A DNA stretch of 51,440 nt from Natronohydrobacter sp. (GCA_007125005.1 SLDY01000065.1:1-51440); one strand, 5' to 3'; numbered from the stretch's first letter, positions 1-10,239 are shown. The notes: generated by a model from the letters alone, not told the origin. Numbers and translations: made by a program.

Positions 1-1793
<1,793 letters not shown>

Positions 1794-1818
1794 CGCAGCA
1801 ACCGGCATGGTGTGAGGC

Positions 1819-2742
1819 TTGGCAAGCAATCAACGGCAAGAACAAGATTACGTTCGTCCGGTCCGGCGTGTCCTGGTCGGATTGCTGGCTGTGTTGCTTC
1901 TGCTTACGTTTCTTGTCTGGCGTATCGACAGTCCGCGCGTCGAACAATTCCGGATCGCGGTGATAGACAGGGTTGTCCCGTCATTTGACTGGGCAATGCG
2001 CCCTGTGACGCGTGTGGTCGCGATGGCAGACAGGTTCAGCTCTTACGCACGCATCATCGAACAAAATCAGGAGCTCCGTCGGGAATTGCAGCAAATGCGG
2101 GCGTGGCGCGAGGCAGCCTTGCAGCTTGAACAGCGCAATGCTCAACTTTTGGATCTCGCGCAGGTCAGGCTCGATCCGCAACTGACGCATGTCACTGGTG
2201 TTGTCATGGCTGACAGCGGCTCACCTTTCCGCAAATCGGTTCTTCTCAATGTCGGTGCACGCGATGGGGTGCAAGATGGTTGGGCAGTCATGGACGGGCT
2301 AGGTCTTGCTGGGCGCATCGCAGGTGTAGGGCAGCGGACATCGCGTGTCGTGCTGCTGACAGATACTGCAAGCGCTGTGCCTGTTGTCATCCAACCGTCC
2401 GGGCAGCGCGCGATGCTTATCGGAGATCATTCTCCCTTTCCAGTGCTGGAATTCATCGAAGCGCCCGATGATCTGCGTCCGGGAGACCGCGTGATCAGTT
2501 CGGATGATGGCGGGGTGTTCCCGGCAGGCATTTTGGTAGGCGAAGTTGTTGCAACAAGCGACCGAAGATTGCGCGTACGGATCGCTGCCGACTACGGGCG
2601 CCTCGAATTTCTCCGCGTCTTGCGCTCCCGCCCTGTGGAGCGGATTACAGATACGGGTGATCTGATCGTTCCGAACCTGCAACTCCTGCCGGCGCCGGAG
2701 ATTGATCTCGACACTTCCGAAAACTTGCGCAACGATGGTTGA
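1819..2742 (+). CDS. mreC: cell shape-determining protein MreC
   Basis: A 307-residue bitopic inner-membrane protein that links cytoplasmic MreB to the periplasmic penicillin-binding proteins. One membrane segment lies at about residues 18-35 and is followed by the conserved WRIDSPRVEQFR region. A coiled-coil stretch (about 70-110, rich in Q, E, L and R) precedes the periplasmic beta domains, which contain G-V-V-M-A-D-S and DGVQDGWAV segments. The start is TTG at 1819: it is the first start codon after an in-frame TGA (1813-1815) and gives the expected N-terminus. The gene overlaps mreD by 8 nt, suggesting translational coupling. The AGG preceding the start is closer than usual, so translation may be modest. 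Confidence 0.95.
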   Translation: MASNQRQEQDYVRPVRRVLVGLLAVLLLLTFLVWRIDSPRVEQFRIAVIDRVVPSFDWAMRPVTRVVAMADRFSSYARIIEQNQELRRELQQMRAWREAALQLEQRNAQLLDLAQVRLDPQLTHVTGVVMADSGSPFRKSVLLNVGARDGVQDGWAVMDGLGLAGRIAGVGQRTSRVVLLTDTASAVPVVIQPSGQRAMLIGDHSPFPVLEFIEAPDDLRPGDRVISSDDGGVFPAGILVGEVVATSDRRLRVRIAADYGRLEFLRVLRSRPVERITDTGDLIVPNLQLLPAPEIDLDTSENLRNDG

Positions 2743-3322
2743 GCGGCGCCAGACGCAACGATTTGTCTATGTGCTTGTTTTTCTTGGCACAGCTGCTGTG
2801 CTGACTTTTTTCCGACTCCTTCCGATTGGCGTGTATGGGACAGCGCAGGGTATAGAAACCGAGGGTATGCCCAATAGCTCTTGGTTATCGAATTTTCCGC
2901 TGCCTGACATAATGCTATGCCTGACGCTGGCATGGGTGATCCGCCGGCCTGATATGCTTCCGGCACCTGTAATTGTAGGATATTTTTTACTCGAAGATCT
3001 GCTACTGATGCGTCCACCGGGGCTCTGGGCATTGATTGTGCTGCTGACTACGGAGTTTCTGCGCGTGCGAAATGAGCAGCTTCGCGGATATGGTTTCTGG
3101 CTTGAATACCTTCTCGTCATCTTGCTTCTTTTGTTCATGTTCTTGGCGAACCGCGCGATACTCGCAATCGTGATGGTCCCACAGGCACCGCTAGGCTTGA
3201 GCTTGCAGTTTTTTCTGGGCACTGTGGTGGCCTACCCGGTCATTGTCGCACTTTCACATTTTGCGTTTGGGCTGCGCAAACCTGCGACCGGAGAAGTTGA
3301 TTCGTTAGGACAGAAACTGTGA
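2735..3322 (+). CDS. mreD: rod shape-determining membrane protein MreD
   Basis: A 195-residue polytopic membrane protein of the Rod complex. It has about five hydrophobic segments and the conserved LPDIMLCLTLAW and RPDMLPAPVIVGYFLLEDLL regions, the latter typical of alphaproteobacterial MreD. The chosen start, ATG 2735, overlaps the end of mreC (ATGGTTGA), and the stop overlaps the GTG start of mrdA (GTGA). A longer in-frame TTG start at 2702 is possible but would reach 41 nt into mreC and adds no recognisable sequence. MreD sequences are poorly conserved, so the call depends partly on position between mreC and mrdA. Confidence 0.92.
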   Translation: MVERRQTQRFVYVLVFLGTAAVLTFFRLLPIGVYGTAQGIETEGMPNSSWLSNFPLPDIMLCLTLAWVIRRPDMLPAPVIVGYFLLEDLLLMRPPGLWALIVLLTTEFLRVRNEQLRGYGFWLEYLLVILLLLFMFLANRAILAIVMVPQAPLGLSLQFFLGTVVAYPVIVALSHFAFGLRKPATGEVDSLGQKL

Positions 3323-5256
3323 AGCGTTCGGATCGTGAGAAGGAATTCAGCAGGCGCACGATCAGCCGACGCGGCCTGATCCTTGGTGGCGTTCAGCTGG
3401 GAATTGCCGGGACCTTGCTATGGCGGCTGCGTGACATGCAGCTGAACCAATCCGAACAGTTTCGCCTTTTGGCTGAAGAAAATCGCATTAACCTGCGCCT
3501 TCTGCCGCCGACTCGAGGATTGATTCTTGATCGTAATGGCGTGCTGCTTGCTGGAAATGAGCAAAACTATCGGGTTGTCATCAAACGCGACGATGCAGGC
3601 GATATAGACCTTGTGCTGGGACGTCTCGCGCAACTCATAGATCTGAGTGAAGAAGATATCGAGCGCGCGCGACGTGATATGTTGCGAAACCGGCCTTTCG
3701 TGCCGGTAACCATCGCAGAGCGGCTCAGCTGGGAAGAAATCAGTCGCGTTGCCGCAAATGCGCCTGCTTTGCCAGGCGTAACGCCAGAAATGGGGCTGTC
3801 GCGCTATTATCCGCTACGTGCGGATACAGCACATGTCGTTGGATATGTCGGCCCTGTCTCGGAACGAGATCTCGAAGCACTTGAGGCGCCCGATCCTGTG
3901 CTACACATCCCCCGCTTCCAGATCGGCAAGAGCGGTGTAGAGCGGATGCAGGAAGACCAGTTACGTGGCCGCGCCGGATCGCAGCGCGTAGAGGTCAATG
4001 CTATAGGCCGGGTCATGCGCGAGCTTGATCGGGTCGAAGGTGTGCCCGGCACGAATGTTCAGCTTACACTTGATGCGAAACTGCAGAATTACGCAATCGA
4101 ACGCCTGCACGGCCAAAGCGCTGCAGCGGTGGTGCTGGATGTCGCGAATGGCGACATACTGGCACTCGCATCTGGGCCAAGCTTTGATCCCAATCTCTTT
4201 GTGCGCGGGATCTCGACCACCGATTTCAATGCCCTGTTGAACGATGATCATCGCCCGCTGGTAAACAAGACTGTGCAAGGCATGTATCCACCCGGTTCCA
4301 CATTCAAGATGGTGACAGCGCTCGCAGCGCTCGAGGCAGGTGTGACCGATGGGCGCGAAACCGTGTTTTGCCCCGGACATATGGATGTAGCAGGTAATCG
4401 TTTCCATTGCTGGCGCAGAGGGGGCCATGGGCGCGTCGGTATGGTCGCAGCACTTTCAGAAAGCTGCGACGTGTATTTCTACGAGATGGCGCAGCGTTGC
4501 GGGATCGACAAGATCAACGAAATGTCCACTCGACTTGGGTTGGGGATCAGGTATCAATTGCCGATTACGTCAGTTGCGGGCGGGCTTAACCCGACTCGCG
4601 AATGGAAACGCAACAACCGCAATGCCGAATGGCGCATTGGTGATACCGTGAATGCTTCTATCGGGCAGGGTTTTGTTCTCGCAACACCGCTGCAGCTTGC
4701 CGTGATGACAGCAAGGCTAGCCACCAACACCGCTGTGCTGCCGCGCTTAATACGCGAGCCGTTGGAGCGAGATGGACTGATAGCTCAAAGCCTCGATTTA
4801 AGGCCCGAATGGCTGCGCCTGATCCACCGCGGCATGTACGAAACTGTTAACGACCGGCGCGGGACAGCCTATTCGTCGCGTGTGGTCGCTGATGGTCAGA
4901 CAATGGCAGGAAAAACCGGAACAAGTCAGGTCTTCTCAATCACCCGTGCGGAACGCGAGGCTGGCATACGGCGGCAGGAAGATTTGCCATGGAATCGGCG
5001 AAACCATGCGCTCTTTGTGGATTATGCGCCCGCTGAAAAGCCGCGAATTGCCGTTTCTGTAGTCGTCGAGCATGGTGGCGGTGGTTCTACTGCGGCGGCC
5101 CCTATCGGACGCGACATCACGCTTGCGGCCCTAAATAGCGCGCGCCCACCGCTTTCGGCCTATCCTGCCCCGCAACGCAATCGTATTCACTCAGAACAAC
5201 AAGAGATGGAAGAGCGCCTGCGTCGACCAGAAGACATGCGGCTGAACCGGGCATGA
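3319..5256 (+). CDS. mrdA: penicillin-binding protein 2 (elongation transpeptidase)
   Basis: A 645-residue class B penicillin-binding protein that cross-links peptidoglycan during lateral wall growth with RodA. An N-terminal membrane anchor (about residues 18-36) is followed by the dimerisation/pedestal domain (LPPTRGLILDRNG near 62-74), then the transpeptidase domain. All three active-site motifs are present: S327-T-F-K330 (in PPGSTFK), S382-C-D384 as the SxN/D motif, and K532-T-G-T. The start is GTG 3319, overlapping the mreD stop by 4 nt; the stop overlaps the rodA start in ATGA. Length is typical. Coupled overlaps on both sides suggest co-translation with mreD and rodA. Confidence 0.97.
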   Translation: MKRSDREKEFSRRTISRRGLILGGVQLGIAGTLLWRLRDMQLNQSEQFRLLAEENRINLRLLPPTRGLILDRNGVLLAGNEQNYRVVIKRDDAGDIDLVLGRLAQLIDLSEEDIERARRDMLRNRPFVPVTIAERLSWEEISRVAANAPALPGVTPEMGLSRYYPLRADTAHVVGYVGPVSERDLEALEAPDPVLHIPRFQIGKSGVERMQEDQLRGRAGSQRVEVNAIGRVMRELDRVEGVPGTNVQLTLDAKLQNYAIERLHGQSAAAVVLDVANGDILALASGPSFDPNLFVRGISTTDFNALLNDDHRPLVNKTVQGMYPPGSTFKMVTALAALEAGVTDGRETVFCPGHMDVAGNRFHCWRRGGHGRVGMVAALSESCDVYFYEMAQRCGIDKINEMSTRLGLGIRYQLPITSVAGGLNPTREWKRNNRNAEWRIGDTVNASIGQGFVLATPLQLAVMTARLATNTAVLPRLIREPLERDGLIAQSLDLRPEWLRLIHRGMYETVNDRRGTAYSSRVVADGQTMAGKTGTSQVFSITRAEREAGIRRQEDLPWNRRNHALFVDYAPAEKPRIAVSVVVEHGGGGSTAAAPIGRDITLAALNSARPPLSAYPAPQRNRIHSEQQEMEERLRRPEDMRLNRA

Positions 5257-6401
5257 GCTATCTTGAGTATAATACCAAACGGATGCCTGCCGGGTTTGCA
5301 AAGGTGCTCTATCTCAACTGGCCATTGGTCGCCCTGCTGATCGCAGTCGCAGCTTATGGAATCGTGATGCTCTATTCGATCGCGGGTGGCAGCTTGCAGC
5401 CATGGGCAGAGCCTCAGGCAAAGCGCTTCGCGGTCGGTTTGGCGGTCATGTTTGCGGTGGCTTTCATGCCGCTTTGGTTTTGGCGGTCGATTGCGGGCAT
5501 AGCTTACGCTGTCTCGCTCGTCCTGCTGCTGGGGGTAGAGTTTTTCGGGACAGTCGGGATGGGCGCGAAACGCTGGCTGGTGATCGGCCCATTGCGCCTG
5601 CAACCCTCTGAGCTTGCAAAAATAACGACGATTCTCGCGCTTGCAGCCTATTACGATGCGCTTGATCTCAAGAAGGTTTCCCGGCCTCACTATGTACTTC
5701 TTGCTGCATTGATCGCATTACTCCCCGCGCTTCTTGTCCTGCGTCAGCCGGATTTGGGCACAGCCATACTGATTGCGCTGGGAGGGGCCGTAGTCATTTT
5801 CGCTGCCGGTGTGCACTGGGGATATTTCGCAGCAGTCATCAGTTCGGGAATAGCACTCGCGACAACGGTGATGGCATCCCGCGGAACTGATTGGCAAATG
5901 CTCAAGGACTACCAATACAGACGTATTGACGCATTTCTGGACCCCAGTATCGATCCGCTGGGTGCGGGATATCACATCAATCAGTCGATGATTGCACTTG
6001 GCTCTGGTGGCTGGTCCGGCCGCGGCTTTATGGAGGGCACACAAGCGCGTCTGAACTTCCTACCAGAAAAACATACAGACTTCATATTCACGACACTTGC
6101 CGAGGAATTCGGCTTTCTCGGTGCGTCCTCGCTGCTGCTGCTGTATATGCTCGTTATGGGCGTCTGCCTGTTAACCGCTCTACGCACGACAAATCGCTTT
6201 GGAGCCCTGCTGGTTATGGGGGTGATAGGGACGTTCTTCCTCTATTTCGCTGTCAATATGGCAATGGTGATGGGGCTGGCACCAGTTGTGGGCGTGCCCT
6301 TGCCGCTGGTATCATATGGCGGTTCGGCAATGCTTGTCTTGATGGTGGGCTTTGGGCTTGTCCAATCAGCCCATGTGCATCGGTCACGGCTTCCGACATG
6401 A
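5253..6401 (+). CDS. rodA: SEDS-family peptidoglycan glycosyltransferase RodA
   Basis: A 382-residue polytopic inner-membrane glycosyltransferase that polymerises lipid II in the elongasome, partnered with the PBP2 encoded just upstream. About ten hydrophobic segments are seen. SEDS hallmarks are LQPSELAK (near 122-129), LRQPDLGTA with the conserved Asp, the GSGGWSGRGFMEGTQARLNF stretch followed by PEKHTDFIF, and VGVPLPLVSYGGSAML near the C-terminus. The KRWLVIGPLRLQPSELAK pattern and position after mrdA separate it from FtsW, whose gene is found at 22.8-24.0 kb. ATG 5253 overlaps the mrdA stop, and its own stop overlaps the next start (ATGA at 6398). Confidence 0.97.
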   Translation: MSYLEYNTKRMPAGFAKVLYLNWPLVALLIAVAAYGIVMLYSIAGGSLQPWAEPQAKRFAVGLAVMFAVAFMPLWFWRSIAGIAYAVSLVLLLGVEFFGTVGMGAKRWLVIGPLRLQPSELAKITTILALAAYYDALDLKKVSRPHYVLLAALIALLPALLVLRQPDLGTAILIALGGAVVIFAAGVHWGYFAAVISSGIALATTVMASRGTDWQMLKDYQYRRIDAFLDPSIDPLGAGYHINQSMIALGSGGWSGRGFMEGTQARLNFLPEKHTDFIFTTLAEEFGFLGASSLLLLYMLVMGVCLLTALRTTNRFGALLVMGVIGTFFLYFAVNMAMVMGLAPVVGVPLPLVSYGGSAMLVLMVGFGLVQSAHVHRSRLPT

Positions 6402-7330
6402 CTCTCACAGTGCTTTTCGCTGCAGGCGAAGAAAGTTTCGCTTCCTACCGCGCCCCGCTTGAAAGTGCGCTCGCGGAGGAAGGATTGGATACCTCCCTTT
6501 TCACAGACGCCCCGCCTGAGATAGTGGATTATATCATCTTTGCGCCCTCAAGCAGTCTGCAGGATTTCAGGCCCTACAAACGTTGCAAGGCCGTCCTGAA
6601 TCTCTGGGCGGGCGTTGAGCGGATTGTCCATAACACCACGCTCACGCAACCTCTGGCCCGGATGGTGGACCCTGGCCTCACTGCTGGGATGGTGGAGTAT
6701 GTATGCGGTCATGTCCTGCGCTATCACCTTGGAATGGATGCTCATATCAACGCGGCACCTGGCACCTGGGAGCAACGTGATCCGCCGCTGGCGAGCGAAC
6801 GCAAGGTCGCGATTCTTGGCCTCGGAGAACTGGGGAGTGCAGCGGCCAAGGCACTGGCGGGTCTGGGATTTGTTGTTATCGGCTGGTCAGCCCGAGAAAA
6901 GCAGCTCGATGGCGTGATCTGCCAAGCTGGACCTGAGGGTCTGGAATTGGTGCTGCGACAAGCTGAAATCCTTGTCACACTTCTGCCGCACACGCCTCAG
7001 ACAGAATCTATCCTCGATGCAAAGTCGCTCGCGCTTCTACCAAGTGGCGCAAAGATCATTAATCCCGGCCGCGGCGCACTGATCGATGATGCGGCATTGC
7101 TGGCGGCGATCGAGAGCGGGCAAGTTTCACAGGCGACTCTTGATGTTTTCCGCATTGAGCCATTACCCGCCGATCATCCGTTCTGGACGCGCCCCGAGAT
7201 AACGATCACACCGCATATTGCAGCCACGACACGCCCTGTGTCGGCCTCGCGTTGCATCGCGCAGAATATCGCGCGGGTCGAACAGGGGCTGCCGCTCCTG
7301 CACCGTGTTGATCCTGCGCGCGGCTATTGA
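6398..7330 (+). CDS. GhrA-like glyoxylate/hydroxypyruvate reductase (D-2-hydroxyacid dehydrogenase)
   Basis: A 310-residue member of the D-isomer-specific 2-hydroxyacid dehydrogenases, closest by eye to the GhrA group, which reduces glyoxylate and hydroxypyruvate with NAD(P)H. The Rossmann fingerprint GLGELG is at 141-146. Likely catalytic residues are R225 (NPGRGALI), E254 (RIEPLP) and H273 (TPHIAA). The gene overlaps rodA by 4 nt (ATGA), so it is translated with the cell-shape genes although its chemistry is metabolic. The sequence does not explain that link, and the exact substrate is not certain. Confidence 0.85.
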   Translation: MTLTVLFAAGEESFASYRAPLESALAEEGLDTSLFTDAPPEIVDYIIFAPSSSLQDFRPYKRCKAVLNLWAGVERIVHNTTLTQPLARMVDPGLTAGMVEYVCGHVLRYHLGMDAHINAAPGTWEQRDPPLASERKVAILGLGELGSAAAKALAGLGFVVIGWSAREKQLDGVICQAGPEGLELVLRQAEILVTLLPHTPQTESILDAKSLALLPSGAKIINPGRGALIDDAALLAAIESGQVSQATLDVFRIEPLPADHPFWTRPEITITPHIAATTRPVSASRCIAQNIARVEQGLPLLHRVDPARGY

Positions 7331-7521
7331 ATAGGGCGTTATCGCTCGATTCAGCTTTGGGTAATATTTGTGAGGTAACTTCAGGCAATATGTCAGCTTA
7401 CCGAGGTGCCTTTCAGGATGTTTACCGTCACCATCTCAGCTGCTTTCAGAATTCATAGACTGGCTGTGATTTTTTCCGCACGCACCAGTTCTCAACTGTG
7501 CCAAGATCAGCAAGGATCGTG

Positions 7522-8046
7522 ATGATCAAGTACATCACACCGCTTGCCTTGACTGTTATCATCGCAAGCCTCGGGCTCCTGTTGGCAAGCCTCTTCAGCG
7601 ATCACTGCGCGAATGACAAACGTTTTTGCACAGATATGTCGGCTTCGAGCATAAGGATCGACATATCGCAATCTCTACCGCCAGAGCATGACGCTCTAGC
7701 AGCGCCCGGTGTGCTTTCTGCTTTGAGCGTCTTTGCCTATGCTTTCGAGCCTTTGCCGCTGAGCATGGATCAGGAGGCGCAGCGCGTTTTTGTCGTACCC
7801 CCGGGAATGAAAGTGGAGGATTTGGCAACTATCGAGAGGCAGATCAGTGCAGACCAAATCGTACTGCTCGGAGTGTTAAAAGGAGAAAATGAGCGACGCG
7901 CGCTCGTGCGACTAACGGATGGGCGAGTTTTGCAACTCAGGCAAGGCGATAAACTGGATGAAGGCACTGTCGCTGCGATCAGCGAAAACGCGGTTTATCT
8001 GCTCGGGCCTGACAAGATACCACGCGCGTTGGTTCTTGGTGGGTAG
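7522..8046 (+). CDS. membrane-anchored protein with GspC/PilP-like C-terminal domain
   Basis: A 174-residue protein. One hydrophobic segment near the N-terminus (about residues 5-24) is followed by a short Cys-containing stretch (HCANDKRFC) and a linker. The C-terminal region (about 118-174) resembles the homology region of GspC or PilP, small beta domains that connect secretin to inner-membrane platforms: VLLGVLKGENERRALVRL, then GDKLDEGTVAAISENAVYL. I chose ATG 7522 because AAGGA lies at the right distance; a GTG at 7498 would add eight residues without a ribosome site. No secretin, ATPase or pilin gene lies nearby, so it is an orphan. The domain assignment is by pattern and moderate; function is unknown. 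Confidence 0.6.
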   Translation: MIKYITPLALTVIIASLGLLLASLFSDHCANDKRFCTDMSASSIRIDISQSLPPEHDALAAPGVLSALSVFAYAFEPLPLSMDQEAQRVFVVPPGMKVEDLATIERQISADQIVLLGVLKGENERRALVRLTDGRVLQLRQGDKLDEGTVAAISENAVYLLGPDKIPRALVLGG

Positions 8047-8149
8047 CGGCGTGGAACGGCCGATCTTTCCGCTCAAGCGCAGCGCGAGCAATTCAGCAAC
8101 TTTTTATCGTGAGCGAGACGCCAAGCTGAAGGTCAGAAAAGTCAAGCAT

Positions 8150-8178
8150 TCAGGGCCATGTTCTGTCCATGGCCCTGA
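8150..8178. terminator. hairpin between convergent genes
   Basis: A perfect 11-bp inverted repeat, TCAGGGCCATG at 8150-8160 and CATGGCCCTGA at 8168-8178, with a 7-nt loop. It sits between the GspC/PilP-like gene on the plus strand and luxI on the minus strand, as expected for a shared terminator. Neither side has a good T-tract, so termination may be weak or Rho-assisted. Confidence 0.55.
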
Positions 8179-8192
8179 GAGATCAATCGATA

Positions 8193-9014
8193 TCAAGCGC
8201 CTCTGGCGATCGACTTTGTTTCATGCAGATCCGAACCCAACATATGTTGGGTGAGTGCCAGAGCTGCATCCAGCTCCTCGACATTTGTCGCATCATCAAT
8301 CTGTTCCGTGAGATACTTTACGACCTCACCTGCCAGAATGTTGCAGCTGGTCTGCTTTGGTTTTCGCAACGCACGCGCGTTAACAAATTCCTCCTCGTTC
8401 ACGAAGACATCTCCCGTGATGTCTGCAAACGCACGCACACGGGCAATCCGCTCCTCGGAGCAATCCAGCAAAGCCGCCAGAGCCTTGGTCTTGCCCATCT
8501 GAACAGTCGCACCGATATAATCACACGGAGCATTATCAGACCGCTTGAGCACGCGATTCATGACCGGATCAATAACAGTGATGATATCCTCGATACCGCT
8601 TTCTCGCGCGTATTCGAGCGACCCGATCATCAGTTCACAGGTTGCACGAGAGACGGATCCCGGACCACGACCCGACATCGTCAGCCGATCTGTATCCACA
8701 CAAAAGCGGGTCGACTCCCAAAGCGTGGCCGACCGCAAGGGCGGTTCGCCTTGCAGAATGTCCGAGAAGACATCCGCGAGCATATGGGGGCCAGTTGTCT
8801 GCAGGGCTCTCACACAGGCAACGACTTCATAGTTATCGTCAAGTCCAATCACATAGGCTGGATTCAGTCGGTCAAACTCGTCAATCTCCCGACCGTCAGA
8901 GATCTTGACATCCCAGCCAAGACGATCACCGAACACCCTCGCCCGCAACTGGAACATCTCATCAAGCACTTCAAGATGCAGGTGCTTATTGATTGCATCA
9001 ACGACCAGAATCAT
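8193..9014 (-). CDS. luxI: acyl-homoserine-lactone synthase, LuxI family
   Basis: A 273-residue autoinducer synthase that makes N-acyl-homoserine lactone from S-adenosylmethionine and an acyl carrier. The invariant LuxI residues are in place: R24, F28, W34, D45, D48, R69, F83, E100 and R103 (in WESTRFCVD), so catalysis should be intact. Acyl specificity cannot be read from sequence. It is about 60 residues longer than many LuxI proteins; the extra part is C-terminal (after about 210), hydrophilic, rich in Asp and Glu, and of unknown role. The start ATG at 9014 has AAAGGAG 6 nt upstream. It lies downstream of luxR on the same strand after a 204-nt gap. Confidence 0.93.
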   Translation of the reverse strand: MILVVDAINKHLHLEVLDEMFQLRARVFGDRLGWDVKISDGREIDEFDRLNPAYVIGLDDNYEVVACVRALQTTGPHMLADVFSDILQGEPPLRSATLWESTRFCVDTDRLTMSGRGPGSVSRATCELMIGSLEYARESGIEDIITVIDPVMNRVLKRSDNAPCDYIGATVQMGKTKALAALLDCSEERIARVRAFADITGDVFVNEEEFVNARALRKPKQTSCNILAGEVVKYLTEQIDDATNVEELDAALALTQHMLGSDLHETKSIARGA

Positions 9015-9072
9015 CGGATTCTCCTTTGGCTATCATTCCCTTTACGTAGAATTTACCAAAGCTCTGACGGAT

Positions 9073-9094
9073 GCTATTAGGGAAAACCCGTAGC
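9073..9094 (-). promoter_or_regulatory. candidate lux-box-like dyad upstream of luxI
   Basis: A 22-bp imperfect dyad with outer arms GCTA and TAGC and a GGGAAAACCC core lies 59-80 nt upstream of the luxI start. A possible -10 element (TAAATT on the minus strand, 9055-9050) would put the dyad centre near -41, where lux boxes commonly sit. Only the outer four base pairs and one inner pair match symmetrically, so this is a weak candidate and does not match any lux-box consensus I know. Confidence 0.25.
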
Positions 9095-9218
9095 GCGTAT
9101 TCTTGCCCACAGAACTCGCGCATAAGGAGATCGACAGCGGCTCAACCGTCAAACGTCCAAACCTTTGAAGACAGGCGATGCGCTTCGGGCTTCAGATGTC
9201 TGATACGATGTGAAATTG

Positions 9219-9920
9219 TCAGAGGGGATAGATTATCTCCATCCCGATCGCGCGTGCGACAGCCTGTGATGTTGTCAAAGCGCCGAGCTTTTCGCGTGCA
9301 GAGCGCAGATGCACCTCAACGGTACGCACCGAAATTGACAGGATGATCCCGATATCGGGTTGCGATTTGCCGGCGGCCACCCATTGAAGCACTTCCTTTT
9401 CGCGCGCGGACAGATTTGGCTGGCGCATGAAAAACATGCTGCGACCCTGTCGCATGATCCGATCGTGAAAATTCGCCGCGTGAATCTGCAATCCTTTGAT
9501 GATCTCCGGGCGTTGGCGATTCCATTCTGCGTCGGAGCAATTCCGGACCACGCTGAACGCCCCACTATCACCATAAGCCCCGCGGACCGGGATAGTTAAC
9601 CCTGTCGAACAGATGCCAAATTCGGCAGCATCACGAAATACCTTTTGAAAGCCTTCCGCAGGTTTCAGGCGCTGCCAATCAACAACACCAGTGTTCGTTG
9701 CCGCCGCTGCCAAAGTAGGATCTATGTCTTGAAAACCCTGTTCCACATAATGCTGCTTCCAAGCATCCGGATAATTAACAACACCATGAATGGAACTATC
9801 CACAGGATTGAACCCAGCATAGGCAGCATAATCCAGCTCGAAATCCGCGCAAACTTGGTCGAGGAACTGTCGAAGTTCACGACCCGGCTCTGGTGTTGTG
9901 GCGAGATCATGAAGTGCCAG
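9219..9920 (-). CDS. luxR: LuxR-family acyl-homoserine-lactone-responsive regulator (probable CTG start)
   Basis: A transcription regulator with an N-terminal autoinducer-binding domain and a C-terminal helix-turn-helix (about 170-233, LSAREKEVLQW through VRTVEVHLRSA). Read from the CTG at 9920-9918 it has 233 residues, and the conserved LuxR residues fall at W54, Y58, D67, P68, W82 and G107, close to TraR positions 57, 61, 70, 71, 85 and 113. The first ATG/GTG/TTG in frame is GTG at 9803, which would remove 39 residues that look like genuine LuxR sequence (QFLDQVCADFELDYAAYAG). A strong Shine-Dalgarno, GAGAGGA (plus-strand 9928-9934), lies 7 nt before the CTG, and an in-frame TGA lies just upstream, supporting CTG initiation. 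The alternatives are a frameshift or an N-terminally truncated product. Its likely partner is the luxI just downstream. Confidence 0.85.
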   Translation of the reverse strand: MALHDLATTPEPGRELRQFLDQVCADFELDYAAYAGFNPVDSSIHGVVNYPDAWKQHYVEQGFQDIDPTLAAAATNTGVVDWQRLKPAEGFQKVFRDAAEFGICSTGLTIPVRGAYGDSGAFSVVRNCSDAEWNRQRPEIIKGLQIHAANFHDRIMRQGRSMFFMRQPNLSAREKEVLQWVAAGKSQPDIGIILSISVRTVEVHLRSAREKLGALTTSQAVARAIGMEIIYPL

Positions 9921-10239
9921 AGATTGATCCTCTCAAGATTTTGCTAAAGCTTCACTACCGTCAGGGGTTCGTGCCAGATTTTTTCCTGACACCTCCAGAT
10001 CTTCCACATAGATTGCCCAAATGGTCAAGAACTTATTGTTCAAGCATGACAGAACTTGTGTAATTTTGTTCAAAACGCCGCTCCTCTGGCAACAGTTCTT
10101 CACAATCGAATAGATTTTTGAAATGGCATCAGGACAACGAAAACAATCCTGAGGATTTCGCCCTTGCCCATGTGGCCGGCAAGCTTAATGTACACATTCG
10201 CACACAATAGCCATGACACTACTGATTCAGGGGAACGAT
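9921..10239. promoter_or_regulatory. divergent luxR / malate synthase intergenic region
   Basis: About 320 AT-rich bases between luxR (minus) and malate synthase (plus), with no supported gene. They hold the luxR Shine-Dalgarno (9928-9934) and two same-order half-site pairs: GAAC-N5-GTTC at 10029-10041 and GAAC-N12-GTTC at 10052-10071. These could be regulator sites, but the flanks are not symmetrical. No convincing sigma70 promoter was found for either gene. Confidence 0.4.

Noticed and set aside
8169-9080. Open frame of 303 codons on the plus strand, opposite luxI
   Set aside because: luxI carries every invariant residue and a good ribosome site; the plus-strand frame has no family resemblance.
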